A DNA stretch of 64,000 nt from Chitinophaga arvensicola. GTDB lineage: Bacteria > Bacteroidota > Bacteroidia > Chitinophagales > Chitinophagaceae. How positions within the stretch are numbered: position 1 is the first letter of the stretch; every line of letters begins with the position of its first letter. Where the stretch lies: positions 434,001 to 498,000 of the forward strand of contig NZ_FOJG01000001.1 in NCBI RefSeq assembly GCF_900110835.1. The letters are read 5' to 3'. The position numbers and the translations under genes are program-made. Shown in pieces: positions 35,680 to 43,748 of this stretch. A model generated the notes under the pieces. That model did no database searches and had not been told where the DNA came from. It saw only the letters and a list, made by a program, of their open reading frames with translations.

Positions 35680-36040
35680 GGTAAAAATTTTATACTACGC
35701 AGTTAACAAGTAACCAGGTCCTCAATTCCGGATCGGGACCTAGCATATTTCAAATATCAATCCAATGCCAGCAGCAAGGGATTTCAGGGGTTTTGGCTGC
35801 GCGATAGTGTGGAAATATCTCCACACATCTTGTCCCGTATCCACAGCTAAAACGGGAATGTATCAAATGCCGGGTATTTACATTCTATTAACAGTCTATA
35901 TAAACACAATTATTTATAATTGTAATGTAATTGCTGGTTAATTGGTATTAACAGGCACAAATGACATTATTATTAACGCTATTAACAGGCAATAATGTTT
36001 TTTTGTCCGTTTCAGCTTATTTTAGCCGAAGTAAGCACCC
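35680..36040. promoter_or_regulatory. Repeat-rich divergent control region
   Basis: A 361-nt gap between the glycosyltransferase and the small + strand gene. It holds GTGTGGA-N6-TCCACAC (35807-35826), a perfect 7-nt arm dyad; ACAATTA-TTTA-TAATTGT (35906-35923), a second perfect dyad; and TATTAAC at 35886, 35946, 35971 and 35980, two of these extended to TATTAACAGGCA (35946-35957 and 35980-35991, 34 bp apart). These look like binding sites for one or more regulators; which gene they control is not shown. Confidence 0.5.
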
Positions 36041-36379
36041 ATGCAACCATGTGACACACAACTCACCATTCCATTATCTCAATTAAACCCAATTGGCGTT
36101 ATGCGAAACATTGCATGTACATTTAATGTAGATGGAGTTCCGACCAAGATCAATTTGCGGAAATTACCCCGTCAGAGGCGCTTTCAGGCCATTATTGACC
36201 GCAATATCACAGAGTATATCATCTCAGACGAAACCAACGAGATTGAATATTATGAGGGACCGGTATTGAACGAGTATCTTTTTTCCAGGATTGCTACACT
36301 GATCAAGCAATATTTCCCGAATGTGCGGGCGATCATGAAGATCGGGGAGGATAATTACGAGGATTACGATGATTTTTAG
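36041..36379 (+). CDS. Conserved small protein, function unknown
   Basis: A 112-residue soluble protein: MRNIACTFNVDGVPTKINL near the start, then RKLPRQRRFQAIIDRNITEYII, then EYYEGPVLNEYLFSRIATLIKQYFPNV and an acidic tail GEDNYEDYDDF. No domain recognised. Starts at 36041 or Met21 (36101) are both possible; the second removes a poorly conserved-looking leader. It is isolated by a long hairpin downstream and the repeat-rich region upstream, so it is probably independently controlled. Confidence 0.6.
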   Translation: MQPCDTQLTIPLSQLNPIGVMRNIACTFNVDGVPTKINLRKLPRQRRFQAIIDRNITEYIISDETNEIEYYEGPVLNEYLFSRIATLIKQYFPNVRAIMKIGEDNYEDYDDF

Positions 36380-36388
36380 TCAACAAAC

Positions 36389-36429
36389 GCGGTTAGCTTT
36401 TAGCAGGAGCCCCACTAAAAGCTAACCGC
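36389..36429. terminator. Long hairpin between small gene and gpsA (GCGGTTAGC hairpin, copy 2)
   Basis: A perfect 15-bp stem GCGGTTAGCTTTTAG (36389-36403) with its complement (36415-36429), loop of 11 nt, between convergent genes. No strong T-run. The stem core GCGGTTAGC is the same as in the exbD terminator. Confidence 0.7.
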
Positions 36430-36435
36430 CCATGG

Positions 36436-37458
36436 TTATATAAACCCTTTTTCCAGGGAGAGGAATGCCTCTGAGGGGTGTACCTGCTGCCATAAAATAG
36501 CATATACCGCCTGTGCAACCGGCATATAAGCGCCAATGCTGCGATTCATTTCATACATGCATTTGCTGGCATAATAGCCTTCTGCAATCATGTTCAGCTC
36601 CAGTTGCGCCGCCTTTACACTGTATCCCTTCCCTATCATATTACCGAAGGTACGGTTACGGCTATGCAAAGAATAGCAGGTGACCAGCAGATCGCCCAGG
36701 TAAGCGCTCGCACTGTAATTATGTACTACCGGCTCCGTACCGGCTACAGACGCCTTTTGTTCTTCATACTTCTCCAGGAAGCTTTGCATTTCACGGAAGC
36801 AATTGGTGATAAATACACTGAGGAAGTTATCGCCATACTCCTGCCCATGTGCAATACCTGCACCCAATGCATAAATATTTTTCAGTACTGCCGCCAGCTG
36901 CACACCAATAACATCTGTATTGACAATGGTTTGAAGGTAGCTACTGGTAAACTTATCCGCAATGGCCTGCGTAGCCGCCAGGTTTGTACCGGAAAAAGTG
37001 AGGTACGACAGCTTTTCGTTGGCTACTTCTTCCGCATGACAGGGACCGGTGATGGTGAAGTAATGGTTTGCCGGGAAATTGAACTGTTTTAACAGGAACT
37101 CTCCTATCAGGTCGTTTGTGCTTGGAACCAGCCCTTTAATGGCGGATACAATCTTTTTGTTGTCCAGCGCATCCGCCGGGAGCATGCCTAATACATCTTC
37201 CAGGAAAGCACTGGGAACGGCCAGTACCAGTTCATCGCAGGCTTCCACTACAGCTTTTACATCGCTGCTGAGGGAGAGCAGGCTGGTATCAAAGTATACA
37301 GACGTGAGATAATGCTTGTTGTGATGACGTAACTGCATATGCCGGATGGTATCTTCATTCCGTATCCACCAATGTATATGATGTCCGTTATCTGTCAGGA
37401 TTTTAGCCAGGGCAGTAGCCCAGCTGCCACTGCCTATAATTCCAATGCTCTTGCTCAC
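36436..37458 (-). CDS. gpsA: Glycerol-3-phosphate dehydrogenase [NAD(P)+]
   Basis: Reduces dihydroxyacetone phosphate to sn-glycerol 3-phosphate for phospholipid synthesis. The N-terminal Rossmann motif is IGIIGSGSWATALAKIL (residues 4-20), with WWIRNED, LVLAVPSAFLEDVL, KKIVSAIKGL and TGPCHAEEVANE (substrate loop), then the catalytic Lys in VLKNIYALGAGIA and NRTFG plus a helical C-terminal domain. At 340 residues it is full length. Translation starts at GTG 37458. Stand-alone gene between two hairpins. Confidence 0.95.
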   Translation of the reverse strand: MSKSIGIIGSGSWATALAKILTDNGHHIHWWIRNEDTIRHMQLRHHNKHYLTSVYFDTSLLSLSSDVKAVVEACDELVLAVPSAFLEDVLGMLPADALDNKKIVSAIKGLVPSTNDLIGEFLLKQFNFPANHYFTITGPCHAEEVANEKLSYLTFSGTNLAATQAIADKFTSSYLQTIVNTDVIGVQLAAVLKNIYALGAGIAHGQEYGDNFLSVFITNCFREMQSFLEKYEEQKASVAGTEPVVHNYSASAYLGDLLVTCYSLHSRNRTFGNMIGKGYSVKAAQLELNMIAEGYYASKCMYEMNRSIGAYMPVAQAVYAILWQQVHPSEAFLSLEKGFI

Positions 37459-37509
37459 AATGCAAATTTTTATGCAATGTAATTAAAAAGCAATAAAGCG
37501 GATTTGGGT

Positions 37510-37568
37510 ATCACTGATAAAAGCAAGCGGGAAGGCCATAGACCTTCCCGCTTGCTTTTATCAGTGAT
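37510..37568. terminator. 26-bp perfect inverted repeat ending the export operon
   Basis: Left arm 37510-37535 and right arm 37543-37568 are perfect complements (26 bp) around the loop CCATAGA; the core reads AAAAGCAAGCGGGAAGG. It lies 8 nt past the adaptor stop and 51 nt upstream of gpsA. The inner part has T4 on both exits, so it can act as a bidirectional terminator, but the outer pairs make it unusually long. Confidence 0.8.
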
Positions 37569-37576
37569 GAACTAGA

Positions 37577-38959
37577 TTATTTCTTTGCCTGGCCTTCAAA
37601 TAGCTCTGCTTTCGGCACAACTTTTACTTTCTTGTTGTTTTCCAGTGTGCGGGAAATAGCCGTGTAAGGCGCGCTGATCACCTGGTCACCGGGATTAAGG
37701 CCGCTGGTGATCTGGATCCAGGCGTCGTCCTGAACACCGGTTTTAACGGGTACCATTTTCACGGTGCCGTCTTTCTGCAGGATGAATACCACTTCGTTTA
37801 AAACAGGTTTGGTATCAGCAGAAGAGCCTGGGGTGGTGTTATCCTGCCCCTCATCTTTTTTATCGCCATGTGTTTTGGTCGAATCCGCATCACGGGTAGT
37901 AACCGCATTGATCGGGATGGCCAGTACATTATTAACATGCCTGGTCTGAATCTCCACGCTGGCGCTCATACCCGGACGGAAAGGGAAAGAGCGTTTGGCG
38001 TTATTCAGCAGGTCCTGGTAGCTTTCCGGCAAGATGCGGATGTGTACAATATAGCTGGTTACCTGTTCTGCAGAGGAAGCGGTGCTCACAGTAGCCGTGG
38101 CGGCGCCTTTGCTGGAGCTGGCAATCTGTGTTACAATACCTTTGAACTGGCGGCTGTTATAAGCATCCACTTCTATGACAGCAGTATCGCCGTATTTCAC
38201 TTTGGGAATATCATTTTCACCTACGTCCACCTGCACTTCCATGGTATTCATGTCTGCGATACGCAGCATTTCAGTACCGGTCATCTGTGCGGTACCCACC
38301 ACGCGTTCCCCTTTCTTTACAGACAGGAGGGAAATGATACCTCCCATGGGAGCGGAAATGGTAGTACGACCGAGATTTTTATTGGCTTCGTTCAAGTTCG
38401 CCTGTGCGCTTTGTACGGCAAATTTATTACCATTGATCTGCTGCACGGCGGCATTGTAATCTGCCAGGGCGGCGAGATACGTAGCTTCTGAAGTTTCGAA
38501 TTCTGATTTGGAGATCACTTTCTGGCCGAGGAGTTCTTTATTCCTGTTGTAGGCGGCCTTGTTCTGATCCAGGCGGGCTTTAAAGGAATTGAGGGCGGCG
38601 GCGGAATTGGCTAACTGGGCCTGGCTCTGGCTTACGGAGGCCGCAGCCTTGTCTACCATAGAGCCATAAATATCCGCGTATATCCGTGCGAGTATCTGTC
38701 CTTTTTTTACGGAGTCCCCTTCCAGCACCAGCAGGTCAGTGATTTCCCCGGAAACGTCGGAGCTTACTTTTACTTCAATTTCGGGATAAATCTTACCGCT
38801 GGCGGTAACCACTTCTATAATATTTCTATTAGAAGCTTTGTCTACAGCAACTTTAATTCCTTCTTCCTTACCAATAACCCCGGCCGCTTTCAGCACCGAG
38901 TACAAAATAACGAGTGAACCAAGTATGCCTATAATCCAAAAAAGTGTCTTTCTCTTCAT
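37577..38959 (-). CDS. Efflux adaptor (membrane-fusion protein, HlyD/MacA-like), last gene of the export array
   Basis: A 460-residue periplasmic adaptor anchored by one N-terminal helix (WIIGILGSLVILYSVL). It shows the biotinyl-lipoyl halves (VKVSSDVSGEITDLLVLEGDSVKKGQ and, after the coiled coil, TTISAPMGGIISLLSVKKGE, both abbreviated), an alpha-helical hairpin (~100-190), a beta-barrel (VDVGENDIPKVKYGDTAVIEV) and a membrane-proximal domain. A ~20-residue Asp/Lys-rich insert (HGDKKDEGQDNTTPG) near residue 360 is unusual. It should bridge the FtsX-type permeases to the TolC protein encoded 27 nt upstream. Confidence 0.9.
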   Translation of the reverse strand: MKRKTLFWIIGILGSLVILYSVLKAAGVIGKEEGIKVAVDKASNRNIIEVVTASGKIYPEIEVKVSSDVSGEITDLLVLEGDSVKKGQILARIYADIYGSMVDKAAASVSQSQAQLANSAAALNSFKARLDQNKAAYNRNKELLGQKVISKSEFETSEATYLAALADYNAAVQQINGNKFAVQSAQANLNEANKNLGRTTISAPMGGIISLLSVKKGERVVGTAQMTGTEMLRIADMNTMEVQVDVGENDIPKVKYGDTAVIEVDAYNSRQFKGIVTQIASSSKGAATATVSTASSAEQVTSYIVHIRILPESYQDLLNNAKRSFPFRPGMSASVEIQTRHVNNVLAIPINAVTTRDADSTKTHGDKKDEGQDNTTPGSSADTKPVLNEVVFILQKDGTVKMVPVKTGVQDDAWIQITSGLNPGDQVISAPYTAISRTLENNKKVKVVPKAELFEGQAKK

Positions 38960-38986
38960 AAAGCAATTTAATGTACCGGGATAGCG

Positions 38987-40432
38987 CTACAGCGATATCT
39001 TCTGATCTCTGTAGAACTCCAGCAATTTCATTTTAAATATGTAATCGTATTGAGCAGACACCTTGTCTATCTGCGCTCTGAATAATTTACTTTGCGTTGT
39101 GATATAATCAATGGTATTCATTAACCCAAGGTTAAAGCGTTTGGTAGCAAAATCGTATGCTTTCTGTGCGGCCGACACTCCTTTTGTGGAGGCATTGAAT
39201 TTTTGCAATGCGGCTACAGCGTTCGCATGTGCGGTATAGATATCCTGTTTCAGCTTCTGGTTATCCAGATCGCGGGTCAGTTCCATACTCTGCACGTTTA
39301 TTTTTGCTTTGGCGGTAGCAGCGCGGGCCGACCAGCCATTAAAGATAGGCACCCGTAACGTTAAAGAGATATACTGTTGCTGTGTATTATCCAGCTGATC
39401 CCGGAAAGAAACGCGGCGTTGTCCGAGTACATTCTGATGAATAGTGGTATCTACTACTTTCACGTTGCTGTTGGCTACCCGTCCGATAGTATCTACTGTA
39501 TAGTAAGGGGTACCCAATACCGGGAGTTTACTATTGTCGGCATACTGCGCTCCTATTCCTGCTCCCATAGTCAGTTTCGGGTACATCTGTGCGCGGGTGG
39601 ATTTAAATGCTTTATCAGCTGATGCGATTCTCAGTTCATCTGCTTTCAGGAGCGGATAGCTGGTAGTGGCCTTGCTGTAAACCATTTCCGGCGCCATTTC
39701 TGTGAGCGGTGTGCTGTTGATGGTAGCAATATTTTCAGGTACTTCCGGTGTAAAAGGTATATCAAAACCCAGGTTCAAATAAGCTTTCATCTGCAAAGTA
39801 GACAGGATCACATCATTTTTCGCGGTTACCAGGTTAGTGCTGTCCTGTGCGAGCTGTGCTTCCAGGTCGGCCTGGTTGCTTTCCGGTACGGAGCCGGCGA
39901 TCACCAGTTTTTTGGTATTTTCCAGGTTGGAATTGGTCAGGGTTACCTGTACTTCATTCACTTTCACCTGTTCCATATTCAGCAGGATCTGCAAAAACGC
40001 TGTTGCCACATTAAATGCGAGATCATTGCGGGCTTTCTCCAGCAGGAAGCTGTTGGCTTGCGCGTCAAACCGGTTTGCCTTTACCTGGTTGATCTTGGAA
40101 AACCAGTTAAACAGATCGGCACTTACATCCAGTCCGCCATTGGCAGAAAAGAAAGAGGTAAAGATGTAGGTATTGGTTTGGGGGCTTGCGCTACGTCCTT
40201 TGCTCCAGTTTCCACCCACGTTACCGTTAAGGTTAGGCAGCAGGCCCAGTTGACTTTGTTTCAGCGTCAGGTCTGCCAGTCTTTTCTGAATGACTTGTTG
40301 CTTTACAGTCAGGTTATTTTGCAATGCATAATCCACACAACGTTGTAAACTCCACGTATCCTGCGCTTCAGCGGATGTTATGTTAGCAAACAATAAAATC
40401 AGGATTGCTCCTGCTATTCGGGATATTCTCAT
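38987..40432 (-). CDS. TolC family outer-membrane efflux protein
   Basis: An outer-membrane channel of about 481 residues. The signal peptide is MRISRIAGAILILLFANITS followed by AEAQ; an upstream extension of the frame to 40540 is not coding by this logic. Two OEP repeats follow, with LQRCVDYALQNNLTVKQQVI at the start, VNEVQVTLTNSNLENTKKLV in the first helix pair and TRDLDNQKLKQDIYTAHANA in the second, plus beta-strand segments for the membrane barrel. Its own -7 element (TATTTTTG on the minus strand near 40450) may give a second promoter. It provides the exit duct for the export array. Confidence 0.9.
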   Translation of the reverse strand: MRISRIAGAILILLFANITSAEAQDTWSLQRCVDYALQNNLTVKQQVIQKRLADLTLKQSQLGLLPNLNGNVGGNWSKGRSASPQTNTYIFTSFFSANGGLDVSADLFNWFSKINQVKANRFDAQANSFLLEKARNDLAFNVATAFLQILLNMEQVKVNEVQVTLTNSNLENTKKLVIAGSVPESNQADLEAQLAQDSTNLVTAKNDVILSTLQMKAYLNLGFDIPFTPEVPENIATINSTPLTEMAPEMVYSKATTSYPLLKADELRIASADKAFKSTRAQMYPKLTMGAGIGAQYADNSKLPVLGTPYYTVDTIGRVANSNVKVVDTTIHQNVLGQRRVSFRDQLDNTQQQYISLTLRVPIFNGWSARAATAKAKINVQSMELTRDLDNQKLKQDIYTAHANAVAALQKFNASTKGVSAAQKAYDFATKRFNLGLMNTIDYITTQSKLFRAQIDKVSAQYDYIFKMKLLEFYRDQKISL

Positions 40433-40581
40433 AACATTCCAAAAATATAATAATTGTGATGATACTTTTCCACCGTTCTTGATAGAAGGCAAAAATTTAG
40501 TAGGTATGGCAGTATACCTCACTAATTGAGTGTACAACATAGTCTTTTTTTTACAAAATTCTTAAAACTGCTCCGCCTTTC

Positions 40582-41247
40582 TTATTCATGGATATGCCCG
40601 TCACGTATCTGGATAACACGGTTGCCATAGGTGGCATTCAGGTCGGAGTGGGTTACCTGTATGATCGTAATTTTATCCTGTTCATTCAGGTGTTTAAACA
40701 GCTGCATGATCACCTTGGCCTGATCAGAATGGAGGTTACCGGTAGGTTCATCCGCAAGGATTACCCGGGGTTCTCCCACAATGGCGCGGGCAATACCTAC
40801 TAATTGTTGCTGTCCGCCGGACAACTGATTAGGGAACAGGTCTTTTTTAGCCACCATGTTAAAACGGTCCAGCACATCTGCCACACGGCTTTTCCTTTCT
40901 GATGCCGGTATATTCTTATACAGTAAAGGGGTTTCAATATTTTCGTATACTGTCAGTTCATCTATCAGGTGATAGGCCTGGAATACAAACCCGATAGAGC
41001 CCCGGTGCAACTGGGTGCGTTTTTTCTCATTCATCTTGTCTACACGCTCTCCTTCAAACAGGTATTGTCCTTCTGACGGCTCTTCCAGCAAGCCCAGAAT
41101 ATGCAGCAAAGTAGATTTCCCGGAACCGGAAGGCCCCATGATGGATACGAATTCGCCTTCATTAATGGTAAGGTCGATATCTTTCAGGATATAATTTTTT
41201 CCGAATCCAACCGGGTAATGCCTGGAAATTTTCTGCAATTGTATCAT
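40582..41247 (-). CDS. ABC transporter ATPase (MacB/LolD type) with altered signature motif
   Basis: A 221-residue ATPase of the FtsX-permease class. Walker [11 protein letters not shown]-loop FVFQAYHL, Walker B VILADEP and H-loop VTHS are intact. Two positions depart from the usual: the signature reads [14 protein letters not shown] instead of [14 protein letters not shown], and the D-loop region reads GNLHS instead of GNLDS. The partner ATPase at 58211 has the standard forms. It may therefore be a less active or asymmetric subunit (inference). It lies after the seven permease genes and before tolC. Confidence 0.93.
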   Translation of the reverse strand: MIQLQKISRHYPVGFGKNYILKDIDLTINEGEFVSIMGPSGSGKSTLLHILGLLEEPSEGQYLFEGERVDKMNEKKRTQLHRGSIGFVFQAYHLIDELTVYENIETPLLYKNIPASERKSRVADVLDRFNMVAKKDLFPNQLSGGQQQLVGIARAIVGEPRVILADEPTGNLHSDQAKVIMQLFKHLNEQDKITIIQVTHSDLNATYGNRVIQIRDGHIHE

Positions 41248-41329
41248 GATCAGTTATTTTGTTTTTGATTTTATGTTGATATTTTCTGCATATCGGCTCA
41301 GCAAGATAATTAAAACTTGGTGCCTGCCA

Positions 41330-43738
41330 TTATTCAGATTTTAAAGCGTTGACCGGGTTGCTCCATGCCGCCCGGATTGTTTTTATACTCATAGTGGCCA
41401 GTGCCAGCAGGGCCATTAGTCCACCGCCGATAGCAAAGATCCACCAGCTCATGGAAGTACGGTATACATAAGACGACAGCCAATGCTGCATAGCCCACCA
41501 GGATAACGGAATAGCCAACACGAAAGCGATGCCTACCAGCTTCATAAAATCGGTAGTCAGTAACGCTACCACCTGCCATACCGTTGCACCCAGTACCTTC
41601 CGGATACCGATTTCCCGGGTACGCTGATTTGTGGTAAAAATCACCAGTCCGAGCAGCCCGAGTGCACTGATAAAGAAAGCCAGTCCGGCGCACCAGTTCA
41701 GCAGCTGTACCGTGCGTTGTTCCTCGCTGTATAATTTAGCAATGCTTTTATCAAGAAAATCATAGCTGAACGTTTCCCTGGGATACACCTCTTTCCAGGC
41801 TTTCTCCATCTTTTCCAGGGCATGCTTCCAGACGATCCCGTTTTCGCCGGAAGGCCTTAACAACACATGCATGGTACGGTGTTGCCACAGTGCAGCACTG
41901 GACAGGGCCAGCGCAGGTATTTCCTTGCGGGTACTGCTGGTAACGAAATCTTTTACCACGCCTACCACAGGATGGTTTTCAACAACAACACCGATTATAT
42001 CCTGGGGATGCCGGAAACCAAGTGAGGTCACCGCCTTTTCATTCAGTACCCATTCTGCAATGGTATCGGTGCTCCTGATGTTTCTACCGGCAATAATTTT
42101 CAGGTTATACAGCTTCGCATATAAACTATCGCCGTACCGTAACTCCATGTTTTGCGCAATCTCCTTTTCCCCCTGCTGATAACGGAACGTCATACTCATA
42201 AAGCCTCCAAACAGCGGAGGCGTTCCCCCCTGGCTAACCATCGCTATCTCCGGGATAGCAGCCAGCTTCTCTTGGAAAGTATTCCGCTCACCAGGACCGA
42301 GTTCCCGCTGCGGAGTTCTTACCGTTACGATTGCATCTTTCCGGAAACCGGGATCCCTGCTCAGTGAATAATGTACCTGTTTGCTCACGATCAGGGTAGC
42401 AATAATAAAGAACTGGGCCACCACAAACTGAGACACGGTGAGTGTTTTGCGTAGCCATACCTTTCCTCCTGCCGCCTGCACCTGCGTTTTCAACACCACC
42501 ACCGGCTGAAATCTGGCCAGCACCAGGGCTGGATAAATACCTGCCAGAAGTGTGATACCCAAACAAAGGCCTAACAGGAAAAGTGCTGTTTGCCAGTCGT
42601 AAAGCATCTCTGTTGTTAAACCCTTAGGTAAAAAAGACTGGAAAAAGACCAGGAACAAGGGCGTCAATAACACCGACAATACACCCGCGAGGAAAGTAAG
42701 TAGCAAGGTTTCACTGAGGAACTGCAACAGTAATTGTGGAAAACTGCTTCCCAACGATTTACGGATACCCGTTTCCCTGGCCCTTCGGGCCGCCTGGGCA
42801 GTAGTAAGATTCACAAAATTGATCCCAGCCAGCAGCAATAATAAACAGGCCACCAGACTTAGGGCATATAACCTGGTAACGGCAGCCGGCGTACCTTCCG
42901 CCGTATAATCCCGGTTAAAGTGGATATCTCCGAAGGGCTGCAGCTGCAGCACATTCTTTGTCTGATCTTCGATCTTGTTTGTTTCTCTCAACTTCGCAAG
43001 TTCTCCTGTTACATCTTTCGCTGATGCCGAGGCATGTAGCCGGATCAGTAACTGCGATGCCGCATTCGTATTATTCCAGTAATCCAGCGCATACATCTCC
43101 CTTAATCCACTACTTTGTAAGGTAGACAAGGAAATGAATTCCATGTATTTAAAGTCTGTAGGCTGTTTTAAATCAGCCACTACGCCGCTAACGGTAGCCC
43201 GGATAGAATCGTCGTAGATGATTTCCTTTCCCAGCACAGCTGCGGGAGATAAACCCGGGAAATATTTTTCTGCACGACCGGCGGTTAATACCACTGTAAA
43301 AGGCTCCCGCAAAGAACTTGCAGCAGTACCTGATAACCATTGATATGGAAAAATATCAAAGTAGTTTTTATCAGCGTATACAACATCTCTTCCATTCTTA
43401 AAATCTTTCCCGTTAGCGGTAATCCGGCGTGTAATGTCGTTGATAAAGAAAGGCGCCACCGTTTCTACAGCCGGCATCCGGTCTTTTATTACACCGGCTA
43501 CCGGTGCAGCAACGCCGTCGTTTTTTATCACTGTTCCATTGAAATCTACATCGGTCACCACCCTGTAAATACGGTCACTGTTCTTCTCAAATTTATCAAA
43601 GCTATTCTCGTAACGTATTACCTGGTATATCATCAGCGCGGCACTGATGCCAACCACCAATCCCATGATATTGATCACAGAAAAGGCTTTATTGCGCCAG
43701 ATGCTTCTGAAAGAAACCAGTAGAAAATTCTTTAGCAT
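41330..43738 (-). CDS. FtsX/MacB-type ABC permease 7 of 7
   Basis: An 802-residue permease made of two MacB-like units in one chain: N-terminal helix (SIWRNKAFSVINIMGLVVG), periplasmic MacB_PCD domain, three-helix FtsX domain with RARETGIRKSLGSS, a central helix (TLTVSQFVVAQFFIIATLIV), a second PCD domain, and a second FtsX domain with QRTREIGIRKVLGATV. It closes NPVNALKSE. Eight helices in all suggest the chain forms its own pseudo-dimer. It starts 10 nt after permease 6 and is followed by the second ATPase after 82 nt. Confidence 0.93.
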   Translation of the reverse strand: MLKNFLLVSFRSIWRNKAFSVINIMGLVVGISAALMIYQVIRYENSFDKFEKNSDRIYRVVTDVDFNGTVIKNDGVAAPVAGVIKDRMPAVETVAPFFINDITRRITANGKDFKNGRDVVYADKNYFDIFPYQWLSGTAASSLREPFTVVLTAGRAEKYFPGLSPAAVLGKEIIYDDSIRATVSGVVADLKQPTDFKYMEFISLSTLQSSGLREMYALDYWNNTNAASQLLIRLHASASAKDVTGELAKLRETNKIEDQTKNVLQLQPFGDIHFNRDYTAEGTPAAVTRLYALSLVACLLLLLAGINFVNLTTAQAARRARETGIRKSLGSSFPQLLLQFLSETLLLTFLAGVLSVLLTPLFLVFFQSFLPKGLTTEMLYDWQTALFLLGLCLGITLLAGIYPALVLARFQPVVVLKTQVQAAGGKVWLRKTLTVSQFVVAQFFIIATLIVSKQVHYSLSRDPGFRKDAIVTVRTPQRELGPGERNTFQEKLAAIPEIAMVSQGGTPPLFGGFMSMTFRYQQGEKEIAQNMELRYGDSLYAKLYNLKIIAGRNIRSTDTIAEWVLNEKAVTSLGFRHPQDIIGVVVENHPVVGVVKDFVTSSTRKEIPALALSSAALWQHRTMHVLLRPSGENGIVWKHALEKMEKAWKEVYPRETFSYDFLDKSIAKLYSEEQRTVQLLNWCAGLAFFISALGLLGLVIFTTNQRTREIGIRKVLGATVWQVVALLTTDFMKLVGIAFVLAIPLSWWAMQHWLSSYVYRTSMSWWIFAIGGGLMALLALATMSIKTIRAAWSNPVNALKSE

Positions 43739-43748
43739 AGTGAATATT

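Noticed and set aside
35738..35756. Minus-strand TGGCATTGGATTGATA near the glycosyltransferase as a second sigma-54 promoter
   Set aside because: The TTGA element is one base too close to the GG element; sigma-54 spacing is rigid.
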